From contig CAVONT010000011.1 of NCBI GenBank assembly GCA_963697365.1, forward strand, positions 62,001-126,000: a stretch of 64,000 nucleotides of DNA, written 5' to 3'. Source of the stretch: CAIXZV01 sp963697365 (GTDB taxonomy: Bacteria > Chloroflexota > Limnocylindria > Limnocylindrales > CSP1-4). Made by a program: the position numbers and the translations under genes. Positions 1 to 8,052 of this stretch are shown here, one piece after another (the stretch's first letter is position 1; each line of letters starts with the position of its first letter). The notes under the pieces are model-generated. The model saw only the letters and a list, made by a program, of their open reading frames with translations. It had not been told where the DNA came from and did not search any database.

Positions 1-900
<900 letters not shown>

Positions 901-930
901 GGGCGAAGTCTACCCGACCTCCGGAAAATG

Positions 931-942
931 GAACAATCGTTC
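931..942 (-). promoter_or_regulatory. LexA/SOS-type box upstream of uvrA
   Basis: GAAC-AATC-GTTC, a perfect 4-bp dyad with N4, begins 31 bp upstream of the uvrA GTG. The Gram-positive/actinobacterial LexA consensus is CGAAC-N4-GTTCG; here the outer bases are G and T, so the core matches but the flanks do not. The stronger copy in front of uvrB sits at the same distance, which supports a regulatory role. lexA itself is not in the window. Confidence 0.7.
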
Positions 943-958
943 TAGCGTGGCACGTCGC

Positions 959-1117
959 TCAGCGAGCAGGCATGGTGCAGCCGCACATCGACGTCAGGAC
1001 GAGGATCCAGCCGGCGACGATGGCGATGACGATTGCCCCGATCCACAGTGCCGCCCTGACCCAGTCCCGCCTCGTCGCGGGTGCCGCGTCGACCTCGTTT
1101 CCGATCGGACTGTCCAT
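959..1117 (-). CDS. small single-span membrane protein, unknown function
   Basis: A 52-residue protein starting at ATG 1117, chosen because GGGAGG lies 6 bp upstream; a longer reading from 1294 has no such site. It has a charged N-terminus (about 20 residues), one hydrophobic helix (IGAIVIAIVAGWILVL, about residues 26-41) and a short Cys-rich tail (SMCGCTMPAR). It points the same way as uvrA, but the uvrA SOS box lies between them. No family recognised. Confidence 0.55.
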   Translation of the reverse strand: MDSPIGNEVDAAPATRRDWVRAALWIGAIVIAIVAGWILVLTSMCGCTMPAR

Positions 1118-1419
1118 GTGGCGCCTCCCACCCGATCCCGGCCCGCCAGCCTGCGCCCAGTATCGCACCAGCCATGGGACCGTCATGCGGGGCCCGCCGC
1201 GGGGAGCGTCCCAGCGGTGCGTGCCCATGGCATGGGCCAGCGGTTCGGTCAGATGCGATTCCTGCCCACCAGGCTGGCCGCGTGTCGCCTGCAAGGCCTC
1301 TGGACCCGCGATCCTGCCCAGCCCGTGGGCCGGAATCGCAGGTCAGGCGACGGTAGGCCCGCCGGATGGGCACGCGTCCGGCGCCCACGCCCTGCCGCCC
1401 CTCGCCGGCGGCCGCCTCC
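1118..1419. other. intergenic stretch, nothing identified
   Basis: About 300 bp between two leftward genes. Reading frames are open on both strands only because of GC content. They show no ribosome-binding site and no recognisable protein. No clear hairpin or repeat was seen. Confidence 0.5.
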
Positions 1420-2010
1420 TCAGCCCGGGCTCGGCGCGGCGAGGTCGGACTGGCAGATCTTCCACGCGCCCTCCTCGCGGGCAAGGCTGATCACCTCGTC
1501 CACCGGCAGGTCCTGGCCGTAGGACTCGAGCGAGTCGAGGAGAGCGTCGACCTGGGCGTCGGTCATGGTGGTCCCGCTCTGCTCGAGCACCTGGCGCAGC
1601 ACCGGCCGGATCGCCTCCTTGTCGAAGGTGACCTTCACGGTGCCCGCGACCGGGACCTCGGCCGCGTCTCCATCAATCACGGCGTCCCCGGCATCCAGTT
1701 CCTGGACGTCCACATTGACCGCGTCGAGCAGCGCCTGCATGTCGAGGCCCGGCAGCAGCGCCCCCGCGTCGAGCGCGCCGGTCATGCCCAGCTGGTCCGC
1801 GATCAACTCCTCCTGGCCCGCGCAGGCAAGGCCCCGGAGCCCTTCGAGGTCCTTCTTCGCGGCAAGGTCGATCGCCTGCTTGACGACGCCGGCAGGGCTG
1901 TCGGACGGCGCGGATGGTGCACAGGCGGCCAGGGTGGCGACGACGGCCAGGATCGCGACGACGAGGCGGAGCGGACGGCCGACGGAAGGGCGGGAGGGGG
2001 AAGAGCGCAT
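1420..2010 (-). CDS. putative lipoprotein, unknown function
   Basis: A 196-residue protein beginning with a basic N-terminus, a hydrophobic signal segment (LVVAILAVVATLAAC) and a lipobox LAAC near residues 27-30, so probably exported and lipid-anchored. After a Ser/Pro-rich spacer comes a mixed alpha/beta domain: VVKQAIDLAAKKDLEGL, then a repeated acidic stretch with GDAAEVPVAGTVKVTF. That layout resembles small DUF4878/NTF2-like lipoproteins that begin with a 'V..a...Ak.Dl..l' helix, but I cannot assign a family firmly. It ends SDLAAPSPG. No enzymatic motif is visible. Confidence 0.7.
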   Translation of the reverse strand: MRSSPSRPSVGRPLRLVVAILAVVATLAACAPSAPSDSPAGVVKQAIDLAAKKDLEGLRGLACAGQEELIADQLGMTGALDAGALLPGLDMQALLDAVNVDVQELDAGDAVIDGDAAEVPVAGTVKVTFDKEAIRPVLRQVLEQSGTTMTDAQVDALLDSLESYGQDLPVDEVISLAREEGAWKICQSDLAAPSPG

Positions 2011-2054
2011 GGCCGAAGCCTACCCGCGCAGCCCGATCAGTGCCGCCGGCCTCA

Positions 2055-3239
2055 TCAGTGCCGTCGGCGGGGCCGGTACATCGCGTTGGGATCCGGCAGG
2101 AAGCCGAGCTTCTCGTACCAGCCGGTGAGCCCGGGCGCGGACGTGAGCGAGAACCGCACCTGGTCCCACTCGTCCGTCAGCAGGTGGACCATCCGCTCCC
2201 CCACCCCGAGGCCCTGGTAGGTGGGGTGCACGACGACCGTGGCGATGAGCGCGTTCTGGCCGCCGTCCGAGAGGGAACGCGCCGTCCCGATGAGCCGCTC
2301 GCCGTCCCACGCGGTCGCGAACTCCGTGGTCCCGTCGATCGCCTTCTGGAGCGAGGCCGGCTCCGATGCGCGCATGTCCCAGCCCACCGAGCGTAGGAGG
2401 CCCACCATCGACGCAGCGCCGGGCGCGCGGTCCAGGCGGACATCGATGCGGTCCCGCGTCCCGTCCACACGGACCAGCCGGCGCTGCAGCTCCCAGAGAT
2501 GGTCGAACCCGTGGGCCTGCATCCGTCGCAGGACCTTCGCCAGCGTCCAGGTCTCACCGTGACGGTCCGCCACCGGCACGCCGCCGTCCGCGAGCCCGAG
2601 CACCCGCAGACGGTCTGTGGCAAATGCATGGGCACCCGTGATGACCTCGCGAATGTCGCCGCCCCGGAGGGGTCCCTCGTACTGCCCGCCGCCCGGCAGC
2701 CGTCCGATGAGCCACGCGTCCGCCCTGGCGATGTGCCTCAGCACCTCGATCGACGACCGCTCCCCCGCTGCAGCATCGACCGGCATCGGGCCGTGCTCCG
2801 CCTCGTGAACGGCGATCCGGTCCGCGATCGCCAGCACATCGTCCCGCGCCCAGGCGAGGCGGCGCACGGCAGCCGCGACCCACTCCTGGGTCACCGGAGC
2901 GCAGTCCGGCGGCAGCGTCGCGCCGATCTCGTACCCGTCCGGCTCATGGCGCGCGGGCACCTCCCCCACCACCTCGGAACGACGGATCCGGGGAATGGCG
3001 GCGTCGTCGCCGTGCGCCTCCAGCCACTCGCGGTACCGGCCCGCAGCGGTCAGCGCGAGCGACAGCACCCGGTCCCGGGTACCCGCGCCGACGACGACCG
3101 GCAGGTCTGCGAGCCAGCCGCCCATGCGCCCATCTCGTCCGGGCTCCAGCCACACGCCGACCGGCGCGAACCGGTCAAGCGGGGGTGCGGGCTCGTCGAT
3201 GACGTCCTCCGTGACGTCGGGCTCATGGATGCCGGGCAT
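2055..3239 (-). CDS. DinB-like / GNAT acetyltransferase fusion protein
   Basis: A 394-residue two-domain protein. Residues about 100-260 look like a DinB/YfiT-type four-helix domain: the helix around AVRRLAWARDDVLAIADRI, ...VLRHIARADAWLIGRL, and an H-containing C-terminal helix (MQAHGFDHLWEL). Residues about 285-394 are a GNAT N-acetyltransferase, with the acetyl-CoA loop in VVVHPTYQGLGVGERM and the family end GWYEKLGFL. GNATs transfer acetyl groups from acetyl-CoA to amines; DinB domains often bind metal and thiol cofactors. Substrate unknown. ATG 3239 follows GAGGAAGAG and lies 13 bp after the stop of the small gene upstream, so the two are probably co-transcribed. Confidence 0.75.
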   Translation of the reverse strand: MPGIHEPDVTEDVIDEPAPPLDRFAPVGVWLEPGRDGRMGGWLADLPVVVGAGTRDRVLSLALTAAGRYREWLEAHGDDAAIPRIRRSEVVGEVPARHEPDGYEIGATLPPDCAPVTQEWVAAAVRRLAWARDDVLAIADRIAVHEAEHGPMPVDAAAGERSSIEVLRHIARADAWLIGRLPGGGQYEGPLRGGDIREVITGAHAFATDRLRVLGLADGGVPVADRHGETWTLAKVLRRMQAHGFDHLWELQRRLVRVDGTRDRIDVRLDRAPGAASMVGLLRSVGWDMRASEPASLQKAIDGTTEFATAWDGERLIGTARSLSDGGQNALIATVVVHPTYQGLGVGERMVHLLTDEWDQVRFSLTSAPGLTGWYEKLGFLPDPNAMYRPRRRH

Positions 3240-3252
3240 CGGTTGCTCTTCC

Positions 3253-3523
3253 TCAGTAGCCTCGCGTCCGCCGGTTGGGCCGTGCGCCCGTGCGCTTGCG
3301 GACGTTTGGCGTGACGGTCACATCCCACGTGGGCCTGTCCAGCCAGCGGGCCTGCCAGCCCGCGGCGTCCTCGTCGTCGTGCTCGTCGCGGATGCCCGGG
3401 AACAGGTCCGTGGCGATGCCGCCCTGGGATGTGGTAGCGGCCCGGTCGCCTCGCCAGGTCCTCGCCCGCCGGCAGCACCGTGACCTCGGTGATTTCGAAG
3501 GACGGCTGGGCGTCGCTGGTCAT
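3253..3523 (-). CDS. small conserved-looking protein, frameshifted
   Basis: ATG at 3523 opens MTSDAQPSFEITEVTVLPAG, then reads ...RPGRYHI. Past a GGG run at 3426-3428 the sensible frame moves by one base (QGGIATDLFPGIRDEHDDED...RWLDRPTWDVTV) and ends with TGA at 3253-3255. The span is 271 nt, which is 3n+1, as expected for one extra base. The corrected product is about 89 residues, acidic in the middle and Arg-rich at the end. Family not recognised. It sits between uvrB and the DinB-GNAT gene, so a leftward uvrB operon is likely. Confidence 0.55.
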
Positions 3524-5630
3524 GCGCGCCGCGGCCGCCCTTGCCACCCGGCCGGTGGGCCGCCGCCCGATCCTTCGCCGGCAGCAGCGCGTCCTTCGCA
3601 GCCCGCTCCGCCGCACGCGCGACCACGACGGATGCGTCCTGCTCCAGGACCCGCAGCCTGATCTGCTGGATCTCGTCGCGCAGCGCGGCCGCCCGCTCGA
3701 ACTCGAGCTGCTTGGCCGCGAGCTTCATCTCGGCCTCCATCTTCGCGACGAGACGCTCCACCTCGGCCTTGTCCGCGGCGGCCAGCTGCTGGTCCCGCCG
3801 CTCCGAGGTGTACATCACCGTGTTCTCGGCCACGGCGCGCAGCCGGTCGTTGATGTCGTGGATGCCCTTGATGATCGTCGTGGGCTCGATGCCGTGCTCG
3901 ACGTTGTAGCGCTCCTGGGCGACCCGCCGGCGGTCGGTCTCCTCGATGGCCACCTTCATCGACTCGGTGACCCTGTCCGCATACATCACCACGCGGCCAC
4001 CCGTGTTCCGGGCGGCCCGGCCGATCATCTGGATCAGCGACCACGCGGACCGCAGGAAGCCCTCCTTGTCCGCGTCGAGGATCGCGACCAGCGTCACCTC
4101 GGGCAGGTCCAGGCCCTCGCGCAGCAGGTTGATGCCGACGAGCACGTCGTACACGCCGAGGCGCAGGTCCCGCAGGATCGCGACCCGCTCGAGGGTGTCC
4201 ACCTCGGAGTGGAGGTACTGGACCTTGACGCCGAGCTCCTTGAGGTAGTCGGCCAGGTCCTCGGCCATCTTCTTGGTGAGGGTCGTGACCAGCGCGCGCT
4301 CGCCGCGTTCGACGCGGAGCCGGATCTCCTCGAGCAGGTCGTCGATCTGGTTGGCGGTGGGCCGGACGACGATCGGCGGATCCACGATGCCGGTGGGCCG
4401 GATCAGCTGCTCGACCACCCGCTCGCTCTTCTCGTGCTCGTACGGGCCGGGCGTCGCCGAGACGTAGACCGCCTGGTTCACGTGGATCTCGAATTCCTCG
4501 AACGTCAGCGGGCGGTTGTCCAGCGCGGACGGCAGGCGGAAGCCGAAGTCGACCAGGATCTCCTTGCGGGTCCGGTCGTTCTTGTACATGCCCACGACCT
4601 GGGGGATGGTCATGTGGCTCTCGTCCACGACCAGCAGCCAGTCCGGCGGGAAGTAGTCCAGCAGGGTCCAGGGCCGGCTGCCGGGCTCGCGCTGCGAGAG
4701 GTGACGGCTGTAGTTCTCGATGCCCGAGCAGAAGCCGATCTCGCGCATCATCTCGAGGTCGAACGTGGTCCGCTGGCGCAGTCGTGCCGCCTCGAGTGCG
4801 CGACCCTCGGCCTCCATCTGGCCGACCCGCTCCTCCATCTCGGCCTCGATGGTCTGGACCGCGATGAGCATCTTGTCCTTGGGGGTCACGAAGTGCGTGG
4901 CCGGGAAGACGTTGAGCTCCGTGCGCTCCGCGAGCAGCTCGCCGGTCAGCGGGTCCAGCTCGGTGATGCGTTCCACCTCGTCGCCGAAGAACTCGACCCG
5001 GACGATGATCTCCGAGCTGGCCGGGCCGATCTCCAGCGTGTCACCGCGGACGCGGAACCGGGCGCGCGTCAGGGCAGCGTCGTTGCGCTGGTACTGGAGG
5101 TCCACCAGGTGGCGGAGCACCGCGTCCCGGCGGTACTGGCCCCCGGTGCGCAGCCGCAGGATCGTCGCCCCGTAGTCGACGGGCGCGCCCAGGCCGTAGA
5201 TGCACGACACCGAGGCGACGATGATCACGTCCCGCCGCTCGAAGAGGGCGTGGGTGGCCGCGTGACGGAGACGGTCGATCTCCTCGTTGCGGCTGGAGTC
5301 CTTCTCGATGTACGTGTCCGACCGGGGCAGGTAGGCCTCCGGCTGGTAGTAGTCGAAGTACGACACGAAGTACTCGACGGCGTTGTCCGGGAAGAACTCC
5401 CGGAACTCCGAGTACAGCTGGGCGGCCAGCGTCTTGTTGTGGGCGAGGACCAGCGTCGGCTTCTGGTAGCGCTCGATGACCTGGGCAATGCTGTAGGTCT
5501 TCCCGGAGCCGGTCACGCCCAGCAGCGTCTGGTGGCGGAGGCCGCGGCCGAGCCCGTCCGTGAGGCGTTCGATCGCCTGCGGCTGGTCGCCGGTGGGCTC
5601 GAACGGGGCGACGAGACGGAAGTCGGGCAT
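3318..5630 (-). CDS. uvrB: UvrB, excinuclease ABC subunit B (3' end disturbed)
   Basis: Helicase-like damage-verification subunit of nucleotide excision repair that hands DNA from UvrA to UvrC. Walker A GVTGSGKTYS is at residues 39-48, followed by the beta-hairpin region (FVSYFDYYQPEAYLP), the DEAD-like VVDESH motif, and helicase motifs GINLLREGLDLPEV and QMIGRAARN. The UVR domain that contacts UvrC (EAEMKLAAKQLEFERAAALR) ends near residue 665. The final 80-odd residues read through the small gene at 3253-3523 in another frame and are not UvrB-like. In a neighbouring frame a TGA overlaps the ATG at 3523 (ATGA), so the true end is probably near 3520 with a one-base error in the tail. An excellent LexA box precedes the ATG. 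Confidence 0.96.
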   Translation of the reverse strand: MPDFRLVAPFEPTGDQPQAIERLTDGLGRGLRHQTLLGVTGSGKTYSIAQVIERYQKPTLVLAHNKTLAAQLYSEFREFFPDNAVEYFVSYFDYYQPEAYLPRSDTYIEKDSSRNEEIDRLRHAATHALFERRDVIIVASVSCIYGLGAPVDYGATILRLRTGGQYRRDAVLRHLVDLQYQRNDAALTRARFRVRGDTLEIGPASSEIIVRVEFFGDEVERITELDPLTGELLAERTELNVFPATHFVTPKDKMLIAVQTIEAEMEERVGQMEAEGRALEAARLRQRTTFDLEMMREIGFCSGIENYSRHLSQREPGSRPWTLLDYFPPDWLLVVDESHMTIPQVVGMYKNDRTRKEILVDFGFRLPSALDNRPLTFEEFEIHVNQAVYVSATPGPYEHEKSERVVEQLIRPTGIVDPPIVVRPTANQIDDLLEEIRLRVERGERALVTTLTKKMAEDLADYLKELGVKVQYLHSEVDTLERVAILRDLRLGVYDVLVGINLLREGLDLPEVTLVAILDADKEGFLRSAWSLIQMIGRAARNTGGRVVMYADRVTESMKVAIEETDRRRVAQERYNVEHGIEPTTIIKGIHDINDRLRAVAENTVMYTSERRDQQLAAADKAEVERLVAKMEAEMKLAAKQLEFERAAALRDEIQQIRLRVLEQDASVVVARAAERAAKDALLPAKDRAAAHRPGGKGGRGAHDQRRPAVLRNHRGHGAAGGRGPGEATGPLPHPRAASPRTCSRASATSTTTRTPRAGRPAGWTGPRGM

Positions 5631-5659
5631 GGTCGGATCCTACCACGGTGGGGTCTATT

Positions 5660-5675
5660 TCGAACAGGTGTTCGA
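5660..5675 (-). promoter_or_regulatory. LexA/SOS box upstream of uvrB
   Basis: TCGAACA-GG-TGTTCGA is a perfect 16-bp palindrome containing the full CGAAC-N4-GTTCG LexA consensus of Gram-positive bacteria. It begins about 30 bp upstream of the uvrB ATG (5630). Together with the box before uvrA it indicates that excision repair is DNA-damage inducible here. Confidence 0.85.
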
Positions 5676-5887
5676 CGTCCGGACAACGCTTTCGGGCGGG
5701 CGCACTGGTACCGATGGGTGGTGCCGGGAGGCCTCACGAAGCGGCACCGTGGACATCGGCTCACGGGCTCCACCCGTGTCCCTCACGGCCCGCTCGCGGT
5801 CAGGCGGCGGTGCCGGCGCCCTGCACACCGCCGGAGAGGGCGCGGCAGCACCCGGCCGTCAGCGACGGCCACCCGGGAGGTTGACCG

Positions 5888-6898
5888 ATGGAGATGGAAT
5901 ACAAGGACCCGTCCAAACGCGGACGGTTCATCGTCCTCCTCGGGCTGGTGCTGGCGATCGTCGCCGGCGGGGCCGCCTTCTACCTCGTGAACAACGCCAC
6001 CAACTCGGCCAAGCAGCAGGGTGCGGCCGTCGTGTCCGCCGTGGTGGCCGCCGGGCCGATCCAGGCCGGCAAGGCGGTGGTCAAGGAGCAGGTGCTCGTG
6101 AATGCCGAGATCCCTGCGTCGATGGTGGACCCGGCCCTCCTGTTCACGAAGCCCGAGGACGTGATCGGGCTGTCGCTCGCGATCGATGTCCCGACAGGAC
6201 AGATCCTCACCCGCAACATGCTCGGCTCGGCGACGGCCGGCCTCGAGTTCACGATCCTGCCGCCGCTCGAGACGGTGGCCCCCGACAGCGAGGCCTGGCG
6301 CGCGATCTCCATCTCGGTGCCCGACGATCGTGCTGTCGGTGGCGTGCTCGGCCCGAAGATGAAGGTCGACATCATCGTGACGACCGCCGTGCTCGGCCCA
6401 TACGATCCGACGGCGGAGGCCGAGGGCGGCGATCCGGCGGCGACACCGCGTCCGACGCCCCGACCGGCCGCCTACTACGTCCCGGGCACCGGGACGAAGG
6501 TCACCTACCAGGACATGCAGATCCTGACCCGGAACGGCACGTTCTACGTGCTCAAGGTGCCGCTCCGGGTCGCCGAGGAACTGGCGCATCTCCAGACCGA
6601 CGGCAGCGTGTGGTTCAGCATGGTGCTGCGGCCTGAGCAGGACACGCGGATCCTCGACGCATCCTCCCTGGGCGCGACCACCAACCGGATCATCGAGCGC
6701 TACGGTCTTCCGTACGTCGAGATGTTCCCGGCCCCCGGCCAGCCGACCCGCAGCAACCCGCCGATCCCGGAGCTCACGCCCGTGCCGTCCGTGACACCGG
6801 CTCCCGTGGATGAGCGGGGCACCGACACCGGTTCCGTCGGCATCGCCGGGCTGAGTTCCGTCGGCATCGCTGGGCTGAGCCCGGTCGCCGCCGGGTGA
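5888..6898 (+). CDS. CpaB/RcpC-like SAF-domain protein (Flp/Tad pilus assembly)
   Basis: A 336-residue protein with a cytoplasmic N-terminus of about 11 residues, one membrane helix (IVLLGLVLAIVAGGAAFYLV, residues about 15-34) and an exported SAF domain: VVVAAGPIQAGKAVVKEQVL, ...VIGLSLAIDVPTGQILTRNML. This matches CpaB/RcpC proteins, which help assemble the Tad-pilus secretin. The later half includes ISISVPDDRAVGGVLGPKMKVDII, the usual second CpaB segment. A Pro/Thr-rich linker splits that domain and the C-terminus ends in a GIAGLS repeat. GGGAGG lies 8 bp before ATG 5888. No other tad genes are nearby, so it is an orphan here. Confidence 0.75.
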   Translation: MEMEYKDPSKRGRFIVLLGLVLAIVAGGAAFYLVNNATNSAKQQGAAVVSAVVAAGPIQAGKAVVKEQVLVNAEIPASMVDPALLFTKPEDVIGLSLAIDVPTGQILTRNMLGSATAGLEFTILPPLETVAPDSEAWRAISISVPDDRAVGGVLGPKMKVDIIVTTAVLGPYDPTAEAEGGDPAATPRPTPRPAAYYVPGTGTKVTYQDMQILTRNGTFYVLKVPLRVAEELAHLQTDGSVWFSMVLRPEQDTRILDASSLGATTNRIIERYGLPYVEMFPAPGQPTRSNPPIPELTPVPSVTPAPVDERGTDTGSVGIAGLSSVGIAGLSPVAAG

Positions 6899-6967
6899 GT
6901 CGGTCGCATCGCAGGCTGAGCCCGGTCGCCACCGGCTGAGCAGTCGCCCAGGCTGAGCCCGGTCGCC
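6874..6967 (+). repeat. three direct copies of a 16-bp repeat across a stop codon
   Basis: GCTGAGCCCGGTCGCC occurs at 6874-6889, 6915-6930 and 6952-6967, with degenerate relatives from about 6840 (GGGCTGAGTTCCGTCGGC) to about 7010. The first copy is coding (end of the CpaB-like protein); the other two lie beyond its TGA. This looks like slippage expansion that has overrun the gene end. Confidence 0.8.
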
Positions 6968-7397
6968 CAGGCCGAGCTGAGCAGCGCCCAGGTACCGCCC
7001 AGGCAGAGCAGCGCCCTCGCACCGGCACCTGCCGACGCGATCCGCCGCCCACGAGCCAGCCTCCATCGCGCGTCGCTGACCCGACGCGCCTCCCATCCGC
7101 CCGGCCGGGCCCCGCCCGGCCGGGCGGGCTGCTGCCTGCCCTGCGGTCCGCGGCGATCAGCGGCTGCGCGGCGATCGGCGGTGCGCGGTCGCGGCCCGCT
7201 CGGGCCTCGTGCGCCAGGTGCAAGCACTGGGCGGTCGCTGCGCGATCTGTGCGACTGGCGGACAGCCCGTGCGGTGGAGTGGATCGCGGGGTCACAGACC
7301 GTGCGCGCAGCGCACAACCGGCGCCGGGAGCGCCCAGTGCTTACGCCGAGCGCCCGCCTGCCCGCTCGGCTGGTCGCAGGGTCGCGGTGCGCAGGGA
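6899..7397. other. non-coding low-complexity intergenic region
   Basis: About 500 bp between a rightward gene (CpaB-like) and the 3' end of leftward coaE. It holds the tail of the 16-bp repeat array, a strong GC palindrome at 7111-7128, and several short repeats of GATCAGCGG/GCGGTGCGCGG type near 7155-7410. Open frames here consist of repeat translations and show no gene-like features. Confidence 0.6.
7111..7128. terminator. possible bidirectional terminator hairpin
   Basis: CCCGCCCGGCCGGGCGGG is an 18-bp perfect palindrome preceded by a related CCGCCCGGCCGGGCCCC. It sits between two convergent transcription units (CpaB-like and coaE), the right place for a terminator. There is no T-run, so intrinsic termination is not assured. 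Confidence 0.4.
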
Positions 7398-8052
7398 TCA
7401 GCGGTGCGCGGTCATCACCTCGGCCAGGGCGTCCACCACGGCCCGGCGCGTCGTCCGCCGGCGAGCCCGAGGTGTCGAGCACCAGGTCCGCACGCGAGGC
7501 CAGCCGCTCGGTCATCCCAGCCTGGGCCGCGATGCGCTGGTCGGCCGTCGCGGGCGGCGTTCCGCGCCCGATGATCCGCTCGCGCTGGACGTCGGGCGAG
7601 CACGTGACGAGCCAGACAGCGTCGCACAGCGAGGCCAGCCCGCCCTCGACGAGCTTGATCGCCTCGATGGCGACGGCGGCGGCGCCCGCCCGCTCCGCGT
7701 CCTCGATCGCCCGGACGATGACCGGCCGCGTCGCCGGATGGACGAGTCCCTCCAGGACCGCGAGCGCGGCCGGATCACCGAACACGATCCGTCCGAGGGC
7801 TGCCCGGTCGAGGTTCCCGTCGGCGCCACGCACCGCGTCGCCGAACTGGCGCAGGATCGCGTCGTGGACGATGGACCCCGGTGCGGTCACGTCGCGGGCC
7901 ACCTGGTCGGCGTCGACCACGTGCACGCCGAGCTCGGCCAGCCAGCGGCCGACCTGGGACTTGCCGCAGCCGATGGGCCCCGTGAGGCCGATGCGGAGCA
8001 TGCGCGGCCTGCCATCGCCGGGCTGCTCGCGCGGCGGAACCGGCGTGCTCAC
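7398..8052 (-). CDS. coaE: Dephospho-CoA kinase (frameshifted near the 3' end)
   Basis: Last step of coenzyme A synthesis: ATP-dependent phosphorylation of the 3'-OH of dephospho-CoA. The P-loop GLTGPIGCGKSQV follows the MLRI start, then VVDADQVARDV (the family D-A-D motif) and CoaE segments GRIVFGDP and HPATRPVI. Near 7441-7452 the frame must move by one base to give the normal ending DDARAVVDALAEVMTAHR and the TGA at 7398-7400; the span is 3n+1. A GTG at 8052 overlaps the ABC-F stop (GTGA), indicating translational coupling. The ATG at 8001 is the alternative start and aligns better with the family. Confidence 0.92.

Noticed and set aside
1366..2396. Long plus-strand frames opposite the lipoprotein and DinB-GNAT genes
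   Set aside because: Mirror frames of the minus-strand genes; they lack starts with ribosome-binding sites and any known domain.
3480..5990. 836-codon open frame on the plus strand opposite uvrB
   Set aside because: Antisense shadow produced by GC-rich third positions; composition is Val/Leu/Asp/Arg-rich with no domain, and uvrB on the other strand is unambiguous.
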